Shown here: piece by piece, positions 43,383-55,200 of the stretch
Layout of the letters: each line of letters opens with the position of its first letter
Position numbering within the stretch: the stretch's first letter is position 1
Assembly (NCBI RefSeq): GCF_024868665.1
Contig: NW_026634127.1
Location: 24,481 to 88,480, forward strand
DNA: 64,000 nucleotides
Direction of reading: 5' to 3'
DNA from: Triplophysa rosa
Lineage: Eukaryota > Chordata > Actinopteri > Cypriniformes > Nemacheilidae
Translations under genes and position numbers: made by a program
The notes under the pieces: model-generated
Databases searched by the model: none
What the model saw: the letters and a program-made list of their open reading frames with translations, nothing else
What the model was told of the DNA's origin: nothing

Positions 43383-44104
43383 ATTACATTTACATTTAGT
43401 CATTTAGCAGACACTTTGATACAAAGCGACTTACTATGAGGGAAACAATGGAAGCAATTGGATAAGGACAACAAAAGGCATAAGTGCAGTAAAACTGGTC
43501 TCACATATCCAACCACAGTATACAAATCTAGGTCTGTTTTTTTTAAGGATAGAAAGAGTAGAAAAGAGAGCTAATCGGTCAGGTGTTGACGGAAGAGATG
43601 TGTTTTCAGACGATTCTTAAAGATGGCTACAGAATCTGCTGATCTTGTAGCAGCGGGCAAATCATTCCACAAATGTGGAACCGATCCAGAGAAGGTACGC
43701 AAGAGTGATTTTTTTCCTTTTTAGGATGGCACTACAAGACGTTGTTCGTTTGCAGAGCGTAGGGATCTGGTAGGTACATAAGTCTGTATTAGCGAGTGAA
43801 GATATGGGGGTGCCGAACCAGTGGTGGTCTTGTAGGCCAAGAGCAGAGCTTTGAATTTGATGCGAGTGACTATAGGGAGCCAATGTAAGGAGTGAGGTGT
43901 GCTCTCTTCGGTTCATTGAAGACCACTCTTGCCGCTGCATTCTGGATCATCTGTAGAGGTTTGGTTGTGCAAGCTGGAAGTCCAGCTAGTATCGCATTGC
44001 AATAGTCCAGTCCGGAAAGAACAAGAGCCTGGACTAGGACTTGCGTAGCATGCTCGGATAGGAAAGGTCTAATTTTCCTAATGTTGTAGAGGATGAATCG
44101 ACAG
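43383..44104 (-). pseudogene. L2-like LINE, 3' half of ORF2 and 3' tail
   Basis: On the minus strand: LSGLDYCNAILAGLPACTTKPLQMIQNAAARVVFN (44130-43870 frame), then after a shift LAYKTTTGSAP and RLKTHLFRQ-like sequence, the C-terminal part of an L2 RT. The 3' noncoding tail ends near 43383 with the reverse complement of 'tttagtcatttagcagac', the standard tail of this group; related tails are at 11978, 50498 and 55037. The gene continues upstream at 47870 beyond a 3.76-kb hAT. Confidence 0.88.
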
Positions 44105-44772
44105 CAGAGTTTCTCAACCAGGGGGTCCACGGACCCCTAGTTTGTCGTTGGCGTAATTGCAGGGGGTCCGTTGAACCCTTTAAAAATGTTTTGAGTCATC
44201 TTGAATTCAGGGTTTGAAATTAACACCCACCAGACGCAGATAAAAATCAACCGAGAAGGCTAATTCAGTCAAATTAAATGCCAAATTGACTAGTTACTTG
44301 TGTTCATAAATTGTTCATTCACGTTGCAGGGTAGGGTCATATAAACCAAATCATATTCTGCACATTTCTGACTCAAACATACCCATCATGCGGCATCATT
44401 AAGAGCGGTCGGCAGCACTGTGAGAGAGTCAACTGCTTTGTTTGCTTTTGAATTGCTCTTGCTGTACTTTGATGTCATATATATAGGTGGTTCTGCACAC
44501 TGCCGCACAAAGTCAAACAAGCCTATTTTCATTGAAGCACCAAGCATTACCATATTCTTGAGCTCAAGCTCTTAGCATAACCGAAATGGCATCAGTTTCA
44601 ATGTGCGGATTGCTCAGAACGCATAAGTGTAACAGAGGCCTTCTAGTGTGTGAAAGTGTGCATGTGCAAAAAGCAATCTTTGTCATATCACTCATCTGTT
44701 TCAGACACCTGACACCGCACTGATTGGCCTCTTATTCAGAGCGGTTTCGCATCAGATCGGTTGTAAGGAATG

Positions 44773-46310
44773 CATAGGCGTAATTTGCGGGTGGGACATG
44801 TCCCCATCACTTTTCGGAAGAAATTAAGAAATGCTTGCGGAAGGTGTGCATTGTTTAGGGGGCATTAACATCTAAAAGTTGTGGGAGGATGCGCCGCTTT
44901 CTCACCATTTCCCGTTGCTCACACAAGTTATGTTTGAGGAAGACAGTGAGCCGCGACTCCAGAATCGCAGCCAGTATGAAATGCATGCATCATCCGCATT
45001 CACAGCGCTTACTTGTGCATCCGAGCACAAAAATGAGTAAACCAACGAACAAGGGACATTTTTAGTCATAGGCATGAACTATTTTTAAGCATAATGCACC
45101 GCAACAGCCCCAAACTGTCATTTTGGGAATGAACCACATTCTGTGAGAGCTGGAGTCAAAAAGCGGAGTAGGCAATGGACAGACCGCCCACTATTTATGA
45201 TAAATATTCTATACTATATATCATCATTAGTCCCATAACCTGGCATGGTCGTCGGGTCGCTGTACTGTTGAACATCTAACCAGGTCCCTCCATTTGCCTC
45301 GGTCATGTGCTAGTGTGCCCGTGTCTCTGCAAAGCTTTTCATAGTCCATTCTGTAATGTTGTCAGCGCACTTCCTCTGTCTGCCTCATCTTCTGCCACCC
45401 GGGACGCTACCTTGGAGGATTGTTGTGGACAAGTTGTTAGCTCTAATGACATGTCTATACCATTTCAGCTTTTTCTTTCTAACTGCAGTGAGTAGATCTT
45501 CACACTGGCCTGCTTTGCGCCTGATGATATTTCTCACGGTTTCATTTGTGATATGGTCCTTGTAAGAGATGCCAAGCACGGTTCTATAGTATATCATTTC
45601 TAATGACAGTATTCTTCTTTGCAGCTCTGCTGTGAGGGTCCAAGACTCACAGGCGTAGAAGAAGACTGAGAGGAGAAGTGCACGTAAGTCTAATTTTTGT
45701 TTTTAGAGAGATATTTTTATCTCTCCACACAGGTTTCAGCTTTGACATGGCTGCTGTTGTTTGTCCTGTCCTTGCAAAAATGTCTGGTTTTGACCCCTCT
45801 TCGCTGATGATAGTGCCCAAATATTTGAAGTGCTTCACAGTAGCCAACATTTGTCCTCTAACTTCGATGTTGGTAGTGACCTGCTTGTGACTATTTGTCA
45901 TCAGCTTAGTCTTTTCAGCGCTTATCTCCATGCCAAACCTAGAAGATATTTCTTCCAGATTTTTCACTAAGGTGACCAGCTCTGCTTCACTGCCAGCTAG
46001 CCCATCAATGTCGTCTGCAAATCGGAGATTGGTAATGTTTCTACCTCCAATGCTGACTGTGCCACAGTGGTTCTCCAGGGCCTCACTCATGATGCGCTCT
46101 AAGTATATGTTAAAGAGAGTGGGCGACAGAAGGCAGCCTTGCTGTACACCTACTGTTGTGCGAAACCACTGTCCCATAAAGCCCTGGTTGACTACTGCAC
46201 TACTGGCCTCATCATACAGATGGTATTGATAACGAGTTAATACAGAAAAAATTTATTAATGTAGTCTTTGTTTTTGTACCCACCACTTGCAAAACAAAGT
46301 TACGCCACTA
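44773..46310. mobile_element. Nested hAT with exact AAGGAATG duplication
   Basis: The ends are cataggcgtaatttgcgggt on the left and 'caaagttacgccacta' on the right, an inverted pair continuing inward ('gtgggacatgtccccat' against 'gtacccaccactt'). The exact 8-bp duplication AAGGAATG is at 44765-44772 and 46311-46318. It contains a LINE fragment (about 45185-46258). Confidence 0.92.
45185..46258 (-). pseudogene. FADD-type non-LTR retrotransposon (RTE-like), 3' fragment
   Basis: On the minus strand, WFRTTVGVQQGCLLSPTLFNIYLERIM, the catalytic FADD in TNLRFADDIDGLAG, EISAEKTKLM and VKHFKYLGTIISEEGS are the palm and thumb of a reverse transcriptase; the frame breaks near 45650. The C-terminal part at 45597-45385 has RNIIRRKAGQCEDLL and LKWYRHVIRANN. 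An FADD (instead of YADD) box and this C-terminus point to the RTE or a related clade and not to L2. The tail near 45185-45225 has short tandem words ('tatatatcatcatt'). Confidence 0.85.
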
Positions 46311-46446
46311 AAGGAATGTGTCAGGTCAGGTGCACGTCAGGTCAAGTTGGGCAACTCACAGGTCTTGCACACCAGAGTTCAAAGTCCACTCCTGTTAGAA
46401 ATTTAAAACTTTTAAATGTTATTTTTATTGAACAACGAATAGTCTC

Positions 46447-46774
46447 TGTAACGAAGAAGGCGGGACGAGAGCCGTGAGGCAATGAGGCGGGGCCAGTGGC
46501 GTGAGTGATAGTGGGAATCAGCTGTGCGCACACCGGTCCCGCATGTCTCACAGAGGAGATCGGGAGCATAAGAGGACGAGCGACAGGACTATGGACGAGA
46601 GAGGACCGGGCCCGGACATGTGTTAAGTTTGTATTTATGTTCTTGTGGCCAGCAGTTGATCGTGAGGTGGCTGCCGGCCTTTTATTTCCATGTTATTGTT
46701 TATTTATTTTATTTAAGTTTTTGAATGTTCGCAGGTTCCCGCCTCCTTACTTCCCTACTTTTAACTGTATTACA
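46447..46774. repeat. Solo LTR, 328 bp, family shared with 33675-33975
   Basis: The ends are TGTAACGAAG..GTATTACA; an exact 5-bp duplication GTCTC lies at 46442-46446 and 46775-46779. Opposite orientation to the copy at 33675. The right duplication overlaps the 8-bp duplication of the neighbouring hAT, so the two insertions used the same few bases. Frames here are not coding. Confidence 0.9.
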
Positions 46775-46782
46775 GTCTCTAT

Positions 46783-47428
46783 TAGTGTTGGGCAATATTC
46801 TCTATAGTCAGATCGTTCTATCGCCATTCTATGGATCGCCGATACATGATAGTATCGAAGGGCGGGGCAATTTACACATTTATCAATTGGACAAGTTAAA
46901 TTTTTGGACAAAACAGAAGCTTACGTGGCTAGAAAATGCTCATGTGTGACTGCAATTAACATTCAACATCAGAGTGTAATTTTAGTGCAGTTGGCAACAT
47001 TGTTACTTCCCACCGCAACCTTTTAAACGAGAGAAAGTAAACTATTGCTGTAAGTCAATATCATTCATCCAAATGCATCATTGATGCCCGCGTGCGCTGT
47101 TATTACTTGGAACAACTCGTGCGCTGGTTTTAAACCCTCACGCGCATTGCAATTTCTGCAAGGAAAAGCCAGAGCCACGCGCATCACAAGCTCTCTCGTG
47201 CGCGGAAAACTCAAACCCCGCACATTACAAACTCTCTTTGGCATGAGGAAAAGCATAACCCGCGTGCATTGCAAGCTCTCTTGCACGAAGAAATGCACAA
47301 TGCGTGTTTGTAATATTAATTTGCAACATATATTGGCAAACAGCCAACTATCATCTAAGGAATCAGCTATCACCGATATGTCTGAGTATCGTCGACACAC
47401 AATAGTATCGTCAATCGGAACAACCCTA
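46783..47428. mobile_element. Non-autonomous hAT, 'tagtgttgggcaat' family, complete
   Basis: The left end is tagtgttgggcaatattctc; the right end is 'tcgtcaatcggaacaaccct' plus a. The duplication is GTCTCTAT at 46775-46782 and GCCTCTAT at 47429-47436 (one mismatch). Other copies: 58980-60686 (with a 1.1-kb insertion), 48960-49250 (right part) and 37186-37395 (fragment). Inside, 'cacgcgcatcacaagctctc' and related words repeat imperfectly four times at 47150-47290. Confidence 0.88.
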
Positions 47429-47869
47429 GCCTCTATATCACGTTGGTAAAGCTGTTATTGTTTTTAATCATTTTCTACACATATTAAACATTATATAATG
47501 ATAACTTATAACGGTAACTGATCAGTAATGGTTGGTGTAAGTTCTTGTTGACAAATTAATGTTAATAAACTGCAGTTAAGTGTGTTTATACTGTTGGAGA
47601 TACTGAAATAGAATGTTTTGGCGACGTAACTGTGATTATCGCGTATTAATTTTAATGCAACTGAAAACCATTAAATGGTCGTGTAATTTTAAGTTAGGCT
47701 TACATATATTGACTTTACTAATCTTTTTGTTTTCCTAATTTAGTGGAAATATGTTGTTGTGCTGGGAAACAAAAATGGGATGGGATGTGAGCGTTGGGGG
47801 TTCATGAGGATGGTTTGAGATGTGATTGGGTCCAGTAATCCAAAAAGGTTGAGAACCACTGATCTACAG

Positions 47870-48612
47870 GACCAGGTGGTGCTGGCAACATGATCCGTGA
47901 AGTTAAGCTGACCATAGATTACCACTTCCTGATTTCTGTCCGTTCTGGAAGGTGTGTTGGTTGTTAAGCCTAGTTGAATGGAGAGGTTGTGATGAATCTT
48001 CGGGTCGGCCGGGATAACAAGCAGTTCTGATTTAGCAAGGTTCAGCTGCAGGTGATGGTCCTTCATCCAGAGTGAGATGTCACTCAGGCATGCTGAAATG
48101 CATGCAGAAACAGTCGGATCGTCAGGCTGAAATGACAGGTGGAGTTGTGTATCATTCCGCATAGCAGTGATAGGAAAAGCCATGTTTCCAAATGACAGAA
48201 CCTAGGGATGTCATGTATACAGAAAAGGGCAACGGTCCAAGCACCGAGTCCTGAGGCACCCCTGTATTGAGATGTTGGGACTCAGAGACCTCACCTCTCT
48301 AGGATACTCTAAATGACCTACCTGAGAGGCAAGACTTGAACACCATTGTAGCACCATTCTGGAGACACCCATAGCCTTGAGGGGTCCTCGACAGGAGGAT
48401 GCGATGGTTAACGGTGTCAAAGGCAGCAGATAGATCCAGTAGGATGAGTACAGATGAGTTAGAGGTTGCTCTTGCCAGTCTCAGGGCTTCAATGACCAAG
48501 AGCAGTGCAGTCTTTGTGGAATGACTGCTCTTGAAACCAGACTGGTTGCAGTCCAGGAGGTTGTTCTGCGTGAGAAAGGAGGAGAGCTGGTTAAATAAAA
48601 CCAGCTCTCTTG
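47870..48612 (-). pseudogene. L2-like LINE, RT core (5' of the hAT insertion)
   Basis: Minus-strand frames show QSGFKSSHSTKTALLLVIEAL, VLILLDLSAAFDTVNHRILL, then in a shifted frame the GVPQGSVLGP-like segment (around 48230) and, at 48183-47870, [11 protein letters not shown] (the YADDTQ box region, partly lost), LSDISLWMKDHHLQLNLAKSELL. Several frame breaks. The start of homology near 48612 marks a 5' truncation. Together with 43383-44104 it is one 5'-truncated L2 copy. Confidence 0.86.
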
Positions 48613-48959
48613 TACACGTTTTGTTTTGATATGATGTGGTATAATTTATGGTTCCGTTACTTTGGAATGTCGCTGTTTTATGGCCAAAGGAAATTTTGCC
48701 ATACCCTAGGTTTTGGTTAAACGTTGCTAGTGGCACACTCCCACCTAGAGAGCGCGTGTTGGAAAATATGTCACGTCAAACCCCCTGAAAAGCAGATAAA
48801 AATATTTCCGTTTTTAAATGCTTAACATTTCCAGAGTGGTGAAGATGGCAAAATTCGCTCTCCTCCTCCGGGTTTAAGTACAGAAAAGACGCACGGCCTG
48901 CCACTGACAAGCAGTAACAGTTCGGTCTCCACCGGAAGACAGGTTTTCACCCAGCTTGG
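48613..48959. other. Unassigned repeat-like sequence
   Basis: Includes 'ttttgccataccctagg' (also near 40520) at about 48697. No gene recognised. Confidence 0.35.
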
Positions 48960-49250
48960 CTTCGTTCCATCCTGAAAACTCAAACCCTGCACATAACTTT
49001 CTCTGACGCGTGGAAAAGCCAGAGCCGCGCACATTACAAGCTCTCTTGCATGCAGAAAACTCAGACCCCATATATTACAAACTCTGTGGCGTGAGAAAAA
49101 GCCTTAGCCATATGCATTGCAAGCTCTCTTGCACGAAGAAATGCAACATTTATTGGAAAACAGCCAACTATCGTCTAAGGAATCAGCTATCGCCAAAATA
49201 TCTGACAATCGTCGATACACAATAGTATCGTCAATCGGAACAACCCTATT
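48960..49250. repeat. Right part of the 'tagtgttgggcaat' hAT family
   Basis: Contains 'ggaaaagccagagccgcgc', 'attacaagctctcttgcatg', 'ggaaaacagccaactatcgt' and ends 'tcgtcaatcggaacaaccct'. It matches 47150-47428. The left half is missing; the frames at 48822-49225 come from its imperfect internal repeats. Confidence 0.8.
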
Positions 49251-49374
49251 TTACCCTTTTGTCAATCATCGCTGCCTGCTATCCTGCAAGTGCAGAGGAG
49301 TGTCACCAGGTTTTTGCGTAGTAGAGTGTCAAATCGTACAACCCTACTTCGTGGTCAAAATGCGTACAGGTTGG

Positions 49375-50280
49375 CAGGGCTGGTTTAGCTCCTCAGTACC
49401 TGACTGAGCTCCTGTCGCATTACAGTCCTTCACGTTCGCTGCGCTCACAGAATTCTAGCCAGCTGATAATAACTAGAATTTCAAAATCAAGTGCGGGAGG
49501 CAGATCACTTTCCTATCTAGCACCCAAACTTTAGTACAGTCCTCCTTGTAATGTATGAGAGGCAGACACAATCTGTCAGTTTAAATCTAGATTTAAAACT
49601 CATATATTCAACATCTCCTGCATATGATCCTACTGTTCTACACTCCAAATCCTTTAAAGGATTGTTAGGCTGACTTTTGTTAACTTATTTACTTGTAACA
49701 TTGAATGGTATAGAATAATATTATACTCTCAGAATGTCTGTCTTCATTTTCCTGAGTTCACCAAAGCTGGATCTGGCTGGTAATCAGACTGATGATGGAT
49801 CCGAAAACTAATTATGGCCAGGCAAGTCCTCACAACAACAAGCTATTAGATAAACCTGAACATTGTTTTTATTGATCTCTTTTATTATTTTCTATTTGCC
49901 TGTTTTTAAGATGATTTTTTACATATACCTTAGCTAGTTTATACAAGTTTAGCCTGTGTTAAACTGGTTCTGGTTTTTCGCAAGGTTTTCTCTTCATTTA
50001 TATACATCATTGGGTTTTTGGTTCCTTGCCACTGTCTGCATGCTACTGGAAGCCTTCTGACATAAGGTTTTACTTGTACATATTTACATACATACATAGC
50101 TTTACACTCTCTATATCTTTATCTTATGTTTATTGTATTGTATTTCTTAATTTTTTTATACCCATAGGCCCTTATTTAAATCATTGTGTACTGTATTCTA
50201 TTGTGTTATGGTCTCTGTGTACTGTTGTTGCTGCACTTGAGTATTACTTTTAACGTATTAGTCAAGATTAAAATCATAAA
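49375..50280 (+). pseudogene. L2-like LINE, 3' end of ORF2 and 3' UTR
   Basis: In the plus frame: LAPQYLTELLSHYSPSRSL, RISKSSAGGRSFSYLAPKL and VREADTICQFKSRLKTHIFN-like residues, the extreme C-terminus of an L2-clade RT. A long noncoding tail follows to about 50280. Strongly 5'-truncated. It belongs to a different L2 subgroup from the copy at 43383-48612. Confidence 0.8.
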
Positions 50281-50489
50281 GCCATCTAACAATTTTTCCC
50301 AGGACCGGTAACTGTGCAATCTATGATATTATTGCAAATTCTCTTTTGACTTGTTCATAATATGTCTAAAGTATCTCTAGCTCATATGCAATAATACCAC
50401 GAGAGCATTAGTAAACATATATAGTGTATACTGTATATATATATAGATAGTTGTTTAACACTGAAAATACATTTCTTTACTTCTACAAT

Positions 50490-50645
50490 ATGAGTGCATT
50501 TACATTTATTCATTTGGCAGACGCTTTTATCCAAAGCGACTTACAACTAGGAGATCATATAAACATTTTGTCAAGGCCATGCTACTAGGAGGATTAAAGC
50601 TGGAGTAATCAAAGGAGAAAATGAACAACAAGGTTTTTGTTTGAC
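50490..50645 (-). repeat. L2-type 3' tail
   Basis: 'Tttacatttattcatttggc' and 'agacgcttttatccaaagcg' mark the tail of the L2 group on the minus strand. No coding part. It lies in the Sp1 intron about 180 bp from the donor at 50822. Confidence 0.65.
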
Positions 50646-50822
50646 AGACAGTTAATGGTTAGTCAAATAAACATTTGCTCATCTGTGTTCACATTACATC
50701 TTGAGAATACAAATGAATGCCCAAGGAAAGTCCTGTCTGTTCAACAAGATTGAAACCATTCTTCACACACAGCACTAAGACATGAGAGATAAACAACAAA
50801 AGGTGACATAAAGCAGACAAAC

Positions 50823-52035
50823 CTGTATTGTTGGCGATGGGAACACCCTGAAGCTGATGCATCTGAAGTCCCGGGTTGCCGAGTGCGTTCAGGTTGATGG
50901 TCTGAAGGCCGGACAGTTGCACGGTTCCCGTTGCACTGGCCTGCGGAAGAGGCGCCAGCGTGATCTGCGTATTAGCGGGACTCTGCAGCTGAAGGGTCTG
51001 CCAGCTAACCTGACCGTTTGGACCCAAGGTTCGGATCAGGATGGGGCTTCCGTTGGCGATGGTCTGGATCTGGACATTCTGCACTCCATCCTGAGACAGA
51101 GTTTGCGTGGCGAACACCGGACCTCCGGCCGAAACAGTGGGGGCCGGCTGAACGGCCTGCAGGACCTGCTGCGGCTGGATGAAGATCTGAGTTTGACCCG
51201 CTTTCTGTCCATCTCTGTTCTCATTCTGAAAGCTTTTCGCCATCTCACTCTTACTGCTATGAGTAAACGTAATGCCGCACGACGTAGCAGTCTGCGTGCT
51301 GCTAGATGTGGGGCAGAACCCTCCCGGGCCCGAAGACGATACGTTCTGCAGCAGGTGAGAAGTTGCTAGCGTTCCTCCAGAGCTCACGTCGCCTCCAGCA
51401 CCCGTGGCAGTAGCGGAACCGACCGGAAGAAGCGTGATGTTAGCATTCAATGGGACAGGCACATTGGTGAGGAACTGCGTCTGACCGGGCAGCATAGCAT
51501 TACCCAGACTGATGTTATGTAGAGGTATGGCTTGTTGAAATAGACCAGGAATGGTTAATATGTTACCAGCCCCGGTCACTCGGTTGGTGGAGGTGGCGAT
51601 GAGCTGCTGGTTACCACTGGGCGAGGACACGAGCTGAAACTGCCCGGCTGATGCGGCCGACACATCCTGAGGTGTCTGAGAAAACTGGAGCTGTTGCCCG
51701 TCCACCGTCTGAAACTGTGGGATCACCTGATACTGGATATTTGGCATGACACCAGAGAGGGCCGTGAGCACCTGTTGACCCTGAAGGTTTTGTGATGATG
51801 TCATCACATACTGCTGTTGCTGGTGAACCGTGGACATCATCTGTTGGCCTTTCTCAGCCGCTGTGGGAGAGGTTGTGTTACTGGAGCTGGTGACAGTCTG
51901 AGTGCTTGTCGGGACCATGTGCCAGCCATTACTGCTGTGATGCTGCTGCTGCTGCTGCTGGTCCACCGCATCACTTTCATCAATCCGACTGCAGGTCGCT
52001 GCCAGCAGAGCTAAAGGTGATGGCTGCTGTGAGTC
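50823..52035 (-). CDS. sp1: Sp1 transcription factor, activation-domain exon
   Basis: This is the large internal coding exon of an Sp1-type GC-box transcription factor. It is bounded by an acceptor (tgtag before 52035) and a donor (gt at 50822-50821) and carries 404 full codons plus one base. It opens with the SPLALLAATCSRI block that is diagnostic of Sp1-4. It then has a polyglutamine run, Ser/Thr-rich stretches, VMPNIQYQVIPQFQTVDGQQ, ITLLPV, and later GPNGQVSWQTLQLQ and GLQTINLNALG, in the order of the Sp1 A and B activation domains, which act through general transcription factors. The reading frame runs open past the donor to 50689, but the conserved sequence stops at the splice site. There is no start codon at the 5' end; the exon begins in phase 0, so an upstream coding exon is required. 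Sp1 is preferred over Sp3/Sp4 because of the C-terminal exon at 15416-15717. Confidence 0.93.
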
Positions 52036-52697
52036 CTACACACACAAAATAAAGATCACAGAAGTTTACATGCAGAATCTGAAAAATGTAACAAACATCA
52101 GAGGTTTTAATTAAAGGGTGCCCTCAACAAGTTATTTTAACATGATAGAAGGCCTGGTTGTCTTCTTGAACATAAGGAAATGAATGTTGTGCAAGAGTAT
52201 TTCCCTTGATTTAAAAAGATGAATGTCAACATCACACAGTCACAGAGATGAACAGGGGTCAAATATGCTGAAGATATTGGAAAAGCAAAGATGTTTCTGG
52301 AGATCAGTGGACAGGGTACCGCTGCAGCCACCTAAATTTGTTCTATAGCAATCATGGAGAGTATTAACAAAGGCAAGCAGTAATTATTATTAGTGTCAGG
52401 ACAGCACTGACTACACTTTTTTGCACATAGCACTGGTGCTACAGAGGCCAAACAGTTGTAGCACAAGTATAAAACATCTGTTGTCATCATTAAAAAAATA
52501 TGCAGTTCTTCATGAATAGGCAGGTAACTGACAAATTACATTAATGTTACATACAGATGGATAAATTAAGGCCATATAATTTTTTGTTTACCTACATTTG
52601 TTTTATTTTTAAGTTCTGTGTATTATATTTTTATACTATACAATAGAGGTATATTTGTCCACGTAAATTACTGAAGTATACTGTAGTGATATTTACT
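52036..52697 (-). other. Sp1 intron upstream of the activation-domain exon
   Basis: No recognised coding exon. The minus frame at 52331-52137 has no Sp1 similarity. The sequence near 52340-52450 ('caaaggcaagcagtaattat', 'agcactggtgctacagag') recurs at 62395-62470, so part is repetitive. Confidence 0.45.
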
Positions 52698-52705
52698 ATA
52701 GTAAA

Positions 52706-52926
52706 TAGGGATGTAACGATTCACTCAGCTCACGATGCGATGCGAGTCACGATTCTGATCTCACGATGCGATTTAGTCACGATTTACTCACGATTTATTT
52801 TGAAAAAATGAGTTGAAACAAACATTCAAAAAATGTATCGCGATTCAGTTCAAGCCTCAACCGATTTGAATCGTTGCTCATTACAACCGATTTTCAACCG
52901 GCTCACGGTGAATCGTTACATCCCTA
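52706..52926. mobile_element. 221-bp hAT MITE with exact ATAGTAAA duplication
   Basis: The ends are tagggatgtaacgattcac and 'gtgaatcgttacatcccta', perfect inverted tips of 19 bp. The 8-bp duplication ATAGTAAA is at 52698-52705 and 52927-52934. Inner words 'cacgatgcgat' and 'tcacgattt' repeat. A partial copy lies at 17150-17295. Confidence 0.93.
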
Positions 52927-52934
52927 ATAGTAAA

Positions 52935-53850
52935 CTGAAGTAAAATTCCTAGATACACAGGGTTCTTCCTAGCTCAAAATGAGGCGGAGGTGATGCCATC
53001 ATGATCTTGTACACACACACACGTAGGCCTACTGTACCTTTAAGTGGCTTAACAAAACACTTTGCATGTTAAAACATAAAAATTAGATGAAAATGACAAT
53101 TATTAAGTTATATAAAACATTACTTTTACTCAACCAAACAGACTTTTTTTTATCAAATAAAGCTTTTTTTTAGCATTTTCAACTAACTTTTCAGCCCGCA
53201 AAAGCCAACTGAATTAACCAGTCTTACTAAATGAGCAAAGCTCATTCACATCTTGCATTCTCTGTGGTTCACTTTAAATGATTCAATGATCTCTTATATT
53301 CAGCTCAATTCAACTTCATTTATATAACGCTTTTTACAATTTTCATTGTTACATAGCAGCTGTACATAAGACATATTGACTATAAGCAAAACAATTTAAG
53401 TTATACCTGTAAAAACAAGAAAAAGGTGAAAACACAGAAGACAAACATACCCACATACAAAACACTCCACACACACAATATGCACATGTACTAACACACA
53501 TAGACACACACACATGGACGCGCACACATGGACGCGCACGCATGCACACACACACACACAGACAAGCACGCACACAAGCACGCACAGTGAAAGCACACAT
53601 TTAAGATAAAGAGAAACACAGGTCAAATATTAAACAGGCTATAAATTCCTATATGCAATATTAATTAAGTAAATCTTAAAAATTCTATAGAATTATATTC
53701 TATAATTCTATATACTCGCTAGTGACTGAAAAGTTCAATAAAAAAAGTGTAAATGAATCGGTTCAAATGAGTCATTCACGTGCGAGTCGAGAGTTCATAC
53801 TGTCGCTGTGTACATGATCCAACGATCCAACTGCACAGCTAAATACATTA
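52935..53850. other. Intron sequence with 'ttcaattcaactt' repeat and CA microsatellite
   Basis: At 53301-53370 a copy of the family seen at 16040-16220 ('catttatataacgcttttta'). At about 53455-53592 an imperfect (CA)n/(CACG)n run. The minus frames at 53349-53626 are this microsatellite in translation. Nothing else recognised. Confidence 0.6.
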
Positions 53851-55030
53851 TAATGATCAGGGCTGCACATAAGTGGTGCGCAGGTACGCGACCAAAATTA
53901 AAAATGCACTCCTTAGAACGCTCATTTGCGTACTGACATGGTTGAAACCTTTTGATGCACAATCACTGTTTTAGAGCGACTAAATGTAATACTGGATAAG
54001 ATTTCCATTTGTACTGAATGCTGCTAAAACTACTGATATCTCGTTTGTTCCCAGTGTTAAACGGGACCTGGGTGTAAATGATGAAAAACGGAGTATTGGT
54101 AGCTCCGCCTTTGTTGGTCCTGCTTTCGTTACTAGAGAAGCACGCGGGGCCTCTGTGAATGTCTGGAACTGCACTGCGCTGCGCTGCACATCTACCAAAA
54201 CACCGCTTCTCTTAAACTTTCTAAAAGGACAAGCTGTTTAAACTTGACACTTGCACGCAGCTTGTGTTTCTCTATGCTATACTCGATCCTAGCTCCGCAC
54301 CGCAAGTCTCCATGTGCGTTCGCAAGTGCACTTCCCAGCAACCTGCCAAAAACCAAAAAGGTTGTCATTTTAAGGTTTCAAAATTGGTGTTGAAAATGAA
54401 TATTTACTAATGTAAAAAGAAAAACAAGAAGAAATACATTATCAATAGCTTTACGCGAGGAATAAACCAATATAGCATAATTAAGAAACTCTGACCTCCG
54501 CTGGTGCTGACTGTGAGTTAACGTTACTCGCTGAGTGTAGCTTAGCTAATTAGAAGCACTGGAAGCGGTCTGAATATTTTGCATCTTCATACAAAATAAC
54601 TCTTTTTAAACCTCTGATTTAACTGTATACTGTCAGATTGATGCAACGCACTATGTGTTCAACATGCAACATATCATCTCTTCTCGTTGTGTACTAACTA
54701 TTATTTACTTTGGGGAGCAAAATGATCCCCGGGACTTCAGAAGGAGTAGGTGCTTTAAGCGCATCATTGTGCGTCCGGGATGCGCATAACTGTAAATAAC
54801 GAAGCGAATGCATTAAGCGCATCATTCTGAGTTCCGGGTGCGCGGGCTCGCTTTAACGCCACTCTGCATTAGAGTCTTTTATAGGGTGATAGTTTTGTAC
54901 AATAACCCGAGACAGATAGTAGTATTTTTATTAACATTATGAGACTGAAAATAGAGTCGGATATTACTTGGAGGAAAAAAATACAGAGCATATATCATGC
55001 TCTAGTATTTCATAAACACATTTTTTAATG
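53851..55030. other. Unassigned; possible hAT left end at 53856
   Basis: 'Cagggctgcacataagtgg' with 'gcgcaggtacgcgacc' following resembles a hAT terminus; 'cacggctcaagcccta' near 56787 could be its partner, but no matching duplication was found. The region has a few GC-rich words near 54770-54860 and no recognised exon. The missing Sp1 5' exon was looked for here without success. Confidence 0.35.
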
Positions 55031-55200
55031 TTTTTACATTTACATTTAGTCATTTAGCAGACGCTTTTATCCAAAGCGACCTACAGGTGAGGGAAACAAT
55101 GGAAGCAATTGGAACAACATAAAGACAACAAAAAGCATAAATGCAATAAAAAAACTGGTCTCATATAACCTACCACAGTATACAGAGCTAAGTTTATTTT
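55031..55200 (-). repeat. L2-type 3' tail
   Basis: 'Tttacatttagtcatttagc', 'agacgcttttatccaaagcg', 'gggaaacaatggaagcaatt' and 'aaactggtctcatataacc' match the tail at 43383-43540 closely. It is the 3' end of a strongly truncated LINE on the minus strand. Confidence 0.8.

Larger units (their letters stand above)
44105..47861. mobile_element. hAT element (3.76 kb with nested insertions) inside the L2 LINE
   Basis: The ends are CAGAGTTTCTCAACC at 44105 and GGTTGAGAACCACTG at 47847-47861, an inverted pair. The flanking octamers are ATCGACAG (44097-44104) and ATCTACAG (47862-47869), seven of eight alike. It carries a second hAT (44773-46310), a solo LTR (46447-46774) and another hAT (46783-47428). 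Without these it is about 1.25 kb, so non-autonomous, with no transposase seen. Confidence 0.88.

Noticed and set aside
50689..50822. Continuation of the Sp1 frame past 50823 as coding
   Set aside because: Sp1 conservation stops at the donor and the phase joins exactly to the exon at 34527.
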